Made by a program: the position numbers and the translations under genes. Shown one piece after another: positions 57,917 through 64,000 of a stretch of 64,000 nucleotides of DNA. Location of the stretch: the NCBI GenBank assembly GCA_020746995.1, contig JAGPXD010000004.1:3224001-3288000 (forward strand), written 5' to 3'. The notes below the pieces were generated by a model, which did not search any database, was not told the DNA's origin, and saw only the letters and a list, made by a program, of their open reading frames with translations. The DNA is from Plectosphaerella cucumerina (Eukaryota > Ascomycota > Sordariomycetes > Glomerellales > Plectosphaerellaceae). Within the stretch, counting starts at the first letter, position 1. Each line of letters starts with the position of its first letter.

Positions 57917-59887
57917 ATGACGTCTCTGGAGGGGCAGGGTGCGAGCCTGAGGGCAGAGGAGGAGGAGAGTCAGGGAGCGACAGCGACAGCGACAGCACCG
58001 CCACACCCTGAAACCTGGAGGCAAGTGGCGCCCGCGGAAGGCGGGCTGCCCCTCGACGCGGAGGCCGACAATTTGAGGGATATCGAGCGAGCGGGGAGGG
58101 AGAGGGGAACTGGGTCTGGGCCTGGCTGGAGATGGAGCAGGCTCTGGACTCGGGGCAGATCATCGTCCTCACGTCTTCACCCCGGCGCGGTGACGACGAC
58201 GGCGACAGCGAGGCCGGGCGAGACACAGCACAGCGACGACACTGGGCCTGTCGCTGCGCCACCTCGTGCTCCGGCGGTTGGTCGACGCCCCACCACGACT
58301 CGGACAGCACTGGCAGTGGCCGCCTCGTATTGCGGGTACAGGCGGACACTGGCACGGAGACCACGACCGACGACGCCCGCCTCTGCCATCCCCTCATCCT
58401 TGCCCTCATCGATCAACGACGAGTCGGACTATGGACCTGCTCCCATCGGTTCCATCCGCTTGCCCACGACTCCGGCGGAATTAGAAGCAGCAGAAGCTGG
58501 AACTCGAGACGGAAGTCAGTTCAGCACTTTCACCCGCACCCTCTTCCAGAGGTGTGCTCTCTCCAAATCCACCCGAGAGAGACTCCGCCGCCTGCGGCCA
58601 ACACCTACCACCATGTTCTTCCTCTTCACGATCTTCATATTTCTGGGCGGCTACGTGCACTACCTTTGGCGCGCCGAGGCAGCGCTCTCAGTCCCGTGGG
58701 TGCCGGACCCAGAGTCTCGCCTGTTCGCGCAGCGGCCGTTGCTGGCGCCCGCGGCTGAGACGGGTATCGCCTCGTACGAGCTGCCGCTGCGGACTCGCGG
58801 CCGCGATATCGTCGACCAGCGTGGTCGGCGCTTCAAACTCGCCTCCGTCAACTGGTATGGCGCGAGTGACGAGCTCTTCATCCCGGGGGGTCTCGACGTG
58901 CGCCACCGCAGCGCCATCGCAGGGACCATCCGCGGCATGGGCTTCAACAGCGTCCGGCTGCCTTACGCCGACGAGCTGCTCGTGGCCAACCCGGCCATCA
59001 TGCCGCACCTTCTTGCCGCGAACCCGGATCTCGTGGGCCTGCATGCCGTCGATATCTTCGAGGCGTGCGTGACGGCTCTGACAGATGCTGGGCTTGCGGT
59101 GATCGTCAACAACCATATCACCCACGCAACGTGGTGTTGCGGCGCCGATCCGTGCGACGCAGGCTGGGCAAACGACCACCTCGGCCCGCTGTGCCGCATT
59201 CGCCAGACCGAAGAGGACTGGATCCGTCACTGGGAGGAGCTCATGGGCCGCTTCCGCAACAACCCCCTCGTCATCGGCGCCGACCTGCGCAACGAAGTCC
59301 GCGGCGTCTGGGGCACCATGCCCTGGGACCGCTGGGCCTCAGCCGCCGAACGCGCCGGCAACCGCCTCCTCCGCATCAACCCAGACCTCCTCATTATCGT
59401 CGGCGGCACAGAATCAGGCAACGACCTCCGCGGCGCAGGAAACCGTCCCGTAGTCCTCGACAAACCCGACCGCGTCGTCTACTCAGCCCACGTCTACGCC
59501 TGGTCCGGCTGGGGCAGCCTCGAGGGCCGCTACTCGAAGCGCGGCTACGCGAGCTTCGTGCGCGCGATGCGGGAGAACTGGGGCTATCTCGTCGAGGGGG
59601 ACACGGCGCCCGTGTGGGTGGGGGAATTCGGGGCGCCGGACAGGCCGAGCATGGGGACGGCGAATTACTGGCAGAATCTGCTGAGGTATTTGAAGGTTGT
59701 GGATGCGGATTTTGGGTATTGGGCGGTGAACCCGAGGAAGCCCAAAGATAATGAGAAGGAGACGTATGCGTTGGTGAGGGATGATTGGGAGACGCCGATT
59801 TTGGATTATAGGATGAAGGATATGACGGAGATTATGAGGGCGCCGCAGGAGGGGTGGGTGTCGGCGGGGGAGAAGAAGAAGGAGTAG
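57917..59887 (+). CDS. membrane-anchored GH5 glycoside hydrolase
   Basis: This is a single exon of 656 residues from ATG 57917. Residues 1-230 are low-complexity and polar. A basic stretch (TRERLRRLRP) precedes a transmembrane helix at about 233-249 (MFFLFTIFIFLGGYVHYLW), giving type II topology. The rest is a GH5 (cellulase-fold) domain with FKLASVNWYGASDE, GFNSVRLPYADE, LAVIVNNHITH, the acid/base Glu460 in GADLRNEVRG and the nucleophile Glu570 in VWVGEFGAP. It hydrolyses a beta-linked glucan, mannan or similar chain, outside or in the Golgi. A long cytosolic N-terminus is unusual for GH5, so a later Met (residue 233) could be the true start, but the frame is open with codon use similar to the rest. 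Confidence 0.84.
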   Translation: MTSLEGQGASLRAEEEESQGATATATAPPHPETWRQVAPAEGGLPLDAEADNLRDIERAGRERGTGSGPGWRWSRLWTRGRSSSSRLHPGAVTTTATARPGETQHSDDTGPVAAPPRAPAVGRRPTTTRTALAVAASYCGYRRTLARRPRPTTPASAIPSSLPSSINDESDYGPAPIGSIRLPTTPAELEAAEAGTRDGSQFSTFTRTLFQRCALSKSTRERLRRLRPTPTTMFFLFTIFIFLGGYVHYLWRAEAALSVPWVPDPESRLFAQRPLLAPAAETGIASYELPLRTRGRDIVDQRGRRFKLASVNWYGASDELFIPGGLDVRHRSAIAGTIRGMGFNSVRLPYADELLVANPAIMPHLLAANPDLVGLHAVDIFEACVTALTDAGLAVIVNNHITHATWCCGADPCDAGWANDHLGPLCRIRQTEEDWIRHWEELMGRFRNNPLVIGADLRNEVRGVWGTMPWDRWASAAERAGNRLLRINPDLLIIVGGTESGNDLRGAGNRPVVLDKPDRVVYSAHVYAWSGWGSLEGRYSKRGYASFVRAMRENWGYLVEGDTAPVWVGEFGAPDRPSMGTANYWQNLLRYLKVVDADFGYWAVNPRKPKDNEKETYALVRDDWETPILDYRMKDMTEIMRAPQEGWVSAGEKKKE

Positions 59888-60710
59888 GGCCTTTTTCCCA
59901 TTGAGTTTATATGATGGGATGAGATGGCGTTGGATGGGTTGGGTAGATGAAAATGACACTTGGTTGCTTGAGAGGGTGTTGCTGCTTCTTGAATGGTTGT
60001 CGTGATGGTGGAAAGGTACTTTCATCCTACCGATCGTCGCTCAGTTTGATCAAGTGCACACTGGAAAGGTCTCGATTTATATGGCTATAGCTGTGTAAGA
60101 GGAATGGTGTTATGGACTTTCCAAGCTAGTAGCTCAACTGAAGCAGCAGGTCAATCGTCGCAGCAGTTCAATCAACGCAGCAGTTCAATCAACGCAGCAG
60201 TTCAATCAACGCAGCAGTTCAATCAACGCAGCAGTTCAATCAACGCAGCAAGTTTGTCGTCACAGCAAGTTTGTCGTCACAGCAAGTTTGTCGTCACAGC
60301 AAGTTTGTCGTCACAGCAGGTTCGTCAACAGAGCAGGTTCGTCAATAGAGGAGGTTCATCAACAGAGAAGGTTCATCAACAGAGGAGGTTCGTCAACAGA
60401 GGAGGTTCGTCAACAGAGGAGGTCAATCGTCGCAGCAGGTCAACCGGTACAGCAGAGCAACCGGTGCAGCAGGTCAACCGGTACAGTAGGTCAATCGTCG
60501 CAGCAGCTTAACATGTATTCCGCTACATGACAACCAAGCAATAAAGCACCTTAAAACGGCCAGAAACAGCACATGTCAGACTCCCGGGTATTGATTTCGC
60601 GACACCCAAACGCCAAATGCTCCCATCCCATGCACAAAAGCACTCGCTGTCGACTGGGCATACCGATAAAGCAAACGCTGAATAGCAAAAGCAAAGATGC
60701 AGAACCCCCC
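59888..60710. other. intergenic with minisatellite array
   Basis: This gap has the GH5 3' end, the array at 60133-60509 and the 3' side of the CRT10-like gene. Confidence 0.45.
60133..60509. repeat. 17-bp minisatellite array (left of CRT10-like gene)
   Basis: About 22 units follow in strict 17-bp steps. Three sub-blocks are visible: GCAGCAGTTCAATCAAC (near 60170-60245), CAGCAAGTTTGTCGTCA (near 60246-60316) and AGGAGGTTCGTCAACAG (near 60317-60420). More varied GCAGCAGGTCAACCGGT-like units follow up to about 60500. It is the inverted relative of the array at 63.4 kb. Confidence 0.85.
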
Positions 60711-63254
60711 TCAAAAGACCTGCAGAGCGCCGTCGTCGTCGCGTGATAGGTCGTAGGTAATGATAGCGTGGTTGTGAAAGTGCAGAACCAGACGGTATCG
60801 TCGCGTGCCAGGCCCCAGGGCCGTCTTGCGCCGCGAATCAGGGCGGCGAAGAAGTAGGCTCCCCTTGCCAGCTGTATCGGCGGGAGCTTCGGGTACAGGG
60901 GCGACGGCGATACCGTAAAGGAGACTGCGGCGAGGAAGGTTGCTGTTGTTGCGCTCCTCGCTGGCACGTGGCAAAATGTGATCGATGCGGAAGCCGTACT
61001 TAAGACGGCACGTGCGATTCAAGAAGGGCTTCGTATCGCCCTTGAATCGAGTTGGGGTGATAAGGACGACTCTTCCGAGGACGGATCCGATGATGACGAG
61101 GGAGAGCTCGGGCACGTGAAGGGTCATATTGAGCCTGCGGTTGGCCACCGGGTGGCCGGGTCGCTCAGGGAGGCCGACGGGTCTGCGGCATATAACGTTG
61201 GCAAGTCCCGGTACCGGATTGATAAGCTCAACATCGTTGTTGTAGGACCGAAGGATGGAGCAGCGCATTGCGCCGTCCATTGGGGAGCCCGGCGGAATCT
61301 TGCATGTATTGTGATCCATTGACCGCTTGGCAGTGAAGAAACGGATTCGTTCCAGAGGTTTGGTGGCGAGCCCGTAGATGGTGCCCCGATGCGGCATGTA
61401 CACAAGATCGTGTGGATAGGCGTCGAACAGGCGGAAGTAATCCTCATCATTAAGAGAGGGTCTCGGCGGAAGAATGGGGCGGAGGCCGTCTGGGTATAGT
61501 GGCGGTCCGCGGAATCGGTGTGCGGACTGGGATGCGGAAGAAAAGCCAGGAGTCTGAGCCGTCTGGCTAAGCGCGTTCTGGATCCAAGAGGGGGGGTATG
61601 CCTGTTGCCCCATGAAGGTCTGACCAGCTTGAGGGTTGTAGGACACAAATCCAGGGGAGAGCGTTGCCGATGGTAGATGCGAAGTTCCAGGCGGGAAGAG
61701 GGTGGCCCATGAGGGAAACCCAATGGGAGGGGCCTCGCCGTCGAAGTGAGGCGGGGCTTCCGGCCAGATATCCTCATCGTCGCTACTGGGGCTGCCCGGC
61801 CACTCCTCAAAGTTGCTAATGGGGCTGCTGTTGAAGTCGATGACATTGTCGGGATGAAGGACGAGTTCGGGTGTCACGTTGCCAGCGTTGCCAGCGTTGC
61901 TATTCGGTAATGCCGCGCTATTCTGGACTCCCGGTGCTGCGCCGGGCGAAGGCAGCAAAAAGTTCTGGTACTGCTGGTGGGCGCTTCCCGCTGCCGGCGG
62001 CGCTGCTAGGGTCCATACGGGCATGTGGTCGGCGGCGGCGGGGTTATCTGGGACGGTGGCGAGACCCGCGGTGATGTCTATGTTATCGTTGACGACGCGC
62101 AGCTCGGTATCCCGGGTTCCTAGGGTGTTTTGAACGCAGTTGCTGGCTACGAAGCTCGTATGCGGCAGAACCAGGACGTCCCAGCCCGTGGTACCCGGTT
62201 GATTCAGTGGGGGGTAATAGCGGACGGGGCCGCAGAGGGGCCGCCAGATCTCGACTATCCAGAGGGTACCGCGGATATCCGTGCCGCAGATCTTCTGTGC
62301 GGTGCCGTCGGGGTTGTCCAGGAAGCTGATGTTGGGGATGTTGTCGGCACCGGCGTCCAGGACCAGAACGATGCGGAGGGTGCGGGAGCGGCGGAAGGCG
62401 TAGCGGGCGGAGACGTTGGTGACCGTCGTTGGGGGAATACCGCAGCGGGAGAGACCGAAGGCGAAGACGACAATCTCTTTGTGATTAGTACTGACTGCGA
62501 TGAGGCGTGAGGCCTGGTGGATCGCGAGACCCCACGCGGAGTACCCAGCGTTGTCCTTGAAGAAGGGCTCTGGGATGGGGAGAGCGTTGGATTTGCCCTT
62601 GACGGTGTCGAAAGTGGTGTTCTCAATATAGGCGGCTATCGTATCGATGTAGAAAGCGTACACTGCTCCATCGTCGTAAACAATCGCCAAGATCTCCTTT
62701 TGACCGAGGAAGCCGGTCCGCATGGCGTTGGATTGGTGAGGATGCATGTAGTCCTGGCTGGGCGGGATGCGTCTGTCAACATCGTCGGGACTGGTGGCGA
62801 GAATAAGCTCCGGCTCTGGGGTCAGTAGAATGGGCGATGAGCGAGGGCGATAGACGAAGATGCGGCTTCCGTAAGCTGCAAAGTAAAGGTTGTAGCGTTG
62901 GGACATTGCCGTGAGGTTGTTGCGATACTTCTGGGTGCGGGGGATACGATGCTCGAGAGGCGGGGGCCCGGACTGGTTCCATGGGGTCTCCGAGGCCATC
63001 TGATCCGGCGTCTGAGGGACGATGTCGTCGTCACTGTCGCTATCATTCGTCCATGTGCCTGCGCCGCCGCTCTGGGGAGCGTTGGCCCGATCGCGGATAA
63101 CTTGGGCGGCGTTTGGGTCTCCGAAGCGTTCACCTGCCGTCTGAACGGTGCAAATCCCGACTGTCACCCGGCGGAACTGGCGGCCTACATCTACATCTTC
63201 CGTCGTCACCGGGAGCGGCGAAAATGAAGACCTAGGCCCAGGGCTTCTAGCCAT
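60711..63254 (-). CDS. CRT10-like protein (constitutive RNR transcription regulator family)
   Basis: I start at ATG 63254 (MARSPGPRSS); the frame is open 41 codons further without ATG. The 847-residue product fits the filamentous-fungal CRT10 family. The landmarks are the WD-like blade YRNNLTAMSQRYNLYFAAYG, then IFVYRPR, the block LGQKEILAIVYDDGAVYAFY, WGLAIHQASRLIAVSTNHKE, CVQNTLGTRDTEL, and the C-terminal blade LHVPELSLVIIGSVLGRVVL. Yeast Crt10 represses ribonucleotide reductase genes; the role in filamentous fungi is not established. A Ser/Pro/Asn-rich loop interrupts the middle (about residues 425-600). A minisatellite array lies on each side, about 200 bp from either end of the coding region. 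Confidence 0.68.
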   Translation of the reverse strand: MARSPGPRSSFSPLPVTTEDVDVGRQFRRVTVGICTVQTAGERFGDPNAAQVIRDRANAPQSGGAGTWTNDSDSDDDIVPQTPDQMASETPWNQSGPPPLEHRIPRTQKYRNNLTAMSQRYNLYFAAYGSRIFVYRPRSSPILLTPEPELILATSPDDVDRRIPPSQDYMHPHQSNAMRTGFLGQKEILAIVYDDGAVYAFYIDTIAAYIENTTFDTVKGKSNALPIPEPFFKDNAGYSAWGLAIHQASRLIAVSTNHKEIVVFAFGLSRCGIPPTTVTNVSARYAFRRSRTLRIVLVLDAGADNIPNISFLDNPDGTAQKICGTDIRGTLWIVEIWRPLCGPVRYYPPLNQPGTTGWDVLVLPHTSFVASNCVQNTLGTRDTELRVVNDNIDITAGLATVPDNPAAADHMPVWTLAAPPAAGSAHQQYQNFLLPSPGAAPGVQNSAALPNSNAGNAGNVTPELVLHPDNVIDFNSSPISNFEEWPGSPSSDDEDIWPEAPPHFDGEAPPIGFPSWATLFPPGTSHLPSATLSPGFVSYNPQAGQTFMGQQAYPPSWIQNALSQTAQTPGFSSASQSAHRFRGPPLYPDGLRPILPPRPSLNDEDYFRLFDAYPHDLVYMPHRGTIYGLATKPLERIRFFTAKRSMDHNTCKIPPGSPMDGAMRCSILRSYNNDVELINPVPGLANVICRRPVGLPERPGHPVANRRLNMTLHVPELSLVIIGSVLGRVVLITPTRFKGDTKPFLNRTCRLKYGFRIDHILPRASEERNNSNLPRRSLLYGIAVAPVPEAPADTAGKGSLLLRRPDSRRKTALGPGTRRYRLVLHFHNHAIITYDLSRDDDGALQVF

Positions 63255-64000
63255 GGTGAGTGAGTATGTGTGCGCGCAGTCCGGCGTTGGTGGCGGGTGG
63301 GTGTTAAGGATGTTGAAGAGTGGTGAATTAGATGCAGGTGGTTGTTGAGCCAGCCGGCGTTTGATGGAGGGGCACAATCCCGCTTATCGATAAGAATGTT
63401 GGTCCGCCCACTTGATTGAACTGCTGCGTTGATTGAACTGCTGCGTCGATCGACCTGCTACACCAGTCAACCTGCTACACCAGTCGACCTGCTACACCAG
63501 TCGACCTGCTACACCAGTCGACCTGCTACACCAGTCGACCTGCTACACCAGTCGACCTGCTACACCAGTCGACCTGCTACACCAGTCGACCTGCTGTACC
63601 GGTTGACCTGCTATACCGGTTGACCCGCTGCGTCGATTAACCCGGTGTGTTAATTGAACTGCTGCATCGATTAAACTGCTGCGTCGGTTAACCTGCTGCG
63701 TCGATTAAACTGCTGCGTCGACTAAGCTGCTGCGTCGATTAAGCTGCTGCGTCGATTAAGCTGCTGCGTCGATTAAATTGCTGGTGTTTCTTCAAGTTGC
63801 TGGCATAGCCGACCTCGCTGGGGGGGAACCACAGAGTACTGCCACGATGACTCCAAAATATTACCGAGTCCGGGTTGCCTAAAGAGCATGATGAAACCAG
63901 AACGTATAGGGAAAGGCTTGTGGCAAAACATCACACGTGGACCCATCGTGTTGTCGAACGTTATCATTCATGGCTCTTCGGCTCAGTGGTATCAGATGCA
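63255..64000. other. upstream region of the CRT10-like gene and window end
   Basis: The CRT10-like promoter (63255-63405) is short before the array begins. After the array (63783-64000) I see no gene. A plus-strand GCTCAGTGGTAT near the very end resembles a tRNA D-arm but is cut by the window edge and lacks a matching stem. Confidence 0.4.
63410..63782. repeat. 17-bp minisatellite array (right of CRT10-like gene)
   Basis: About 22 units of 17 bp. Eight near-identical consecutive copies of CTGCTACACCAGTCGAC (63455-63590) are bordered by variants CTGCTGTACCGGTTGAC and CTGCTGCGTCGATTAAR. A 22-bp stretch at 63591-63612 is the exact reverse complement of 60434-60455 in the other array. Long open frames across it are repeat artefacts. 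Confidence 0.88.

Noticed and set aside
63429..63623. Repetitive peptide (CYTSRPATPVDLLHQ repeats)
   Set aside because: Purely a translation of the 17-bp minisatellite; three units make 51 nt, so any frame stays open.
63410..63782. CRISPR-like array
   Set aside because: Units are contiguous 17-bp tandem copies without spacers, in a eukaryotic genome.
63970..64000. tRNA-like start (GGCTCAGTGGTAT) at the window end
   Set aside because: Only the first part would be inside the window and the D-stem does not pair well; cannot be supported.

Overview
The window is nuclear DNA of a filamentous ascomycete (Pezizomycotina, most likely a Sordariomycete; a Colletotrichum-like plant-associated genus is plausible but not proven). 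The reasons are GC-rich coding DNA, many short GT-AG introns (about 45-100 bp) with CTGAC/CTAAC-type branch sites, and typical fungal families: Zn2Cys6 regulator, DUF7708/NB-ARC/TPR NLR, CmcJ-like oxygenase, Mep-type ammonium transporter, secreted cysteine-rich proteins. Exon boundaries were inferred by reading splice sites and checking that joined exons keep one frame.

Layout. 0-9 kb: a membrane-anchored histidine acid phosphatase (+), a decayed epoxide hydrolase (-) and a Mep1/3-type ammonium transporter (-) with GATA sites upstream. 9-22 kb: gene-poor, holding a SnoaL/NTF2-like protein, a small secreted hydrophobic protein, a class II aldolase/adducin protein, a conserved fungal protein of unknown function and a secreted isochorismatase-like hydrolase, all on the minus strand. 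22.6-28.7 kb: a compact group with a Zn2Cys6 regulator, an enoyl-CoA hydratase-like gene, and a divergently transcribed acyl-CoA ligase. A small terminal-inverted-repeat element with a perfect 9-bp target duplication sits between the regulator and the hydratase. 29.5-36.2 kb: a kinase-fold protein, a small predicted membrane protein and a complete NLR. 36.6-44.3 kb: a small ORF, a CmcJ/AsaB-like oxygenase tail-to-tail with an aminoglycoside-phosphotransferase-like gene, and a secreted subtilase with ten exons and one GC-AG intron. 44.3-55 kb: two long gene-poor stretches around one secreted six-cysteine effector-like gene. 55-64 kb: a Frizzled-like seven-TM receptor, a membrane-anchored GH5 glycosidase, and a CRT10-like gene flanked by two 17-bp-unit minisatellite arrays in opposite orientation.

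How genes may work together. The ligase/hydratase pair shares a 433-bp bidirectional promoter, and both proteins end in peroxisomal-type tripeptides (AKM, SQL), suggesting CoA-dependent side-chain metabolism under the neighbouring Zn2Cys6 regulator. The NLR is next to two lineage-specific-looking genes, as is common in fungal allorecognition regions. Nothing seen amounts to a proven new system. The most unusual structural signal is the 17-bp repeat family. It occurs inside the inverted-repeat element at 25.3 kb and as arrays at 31.4, 60.1 and 63.4 kb, the last two being inverted copies around one gene.
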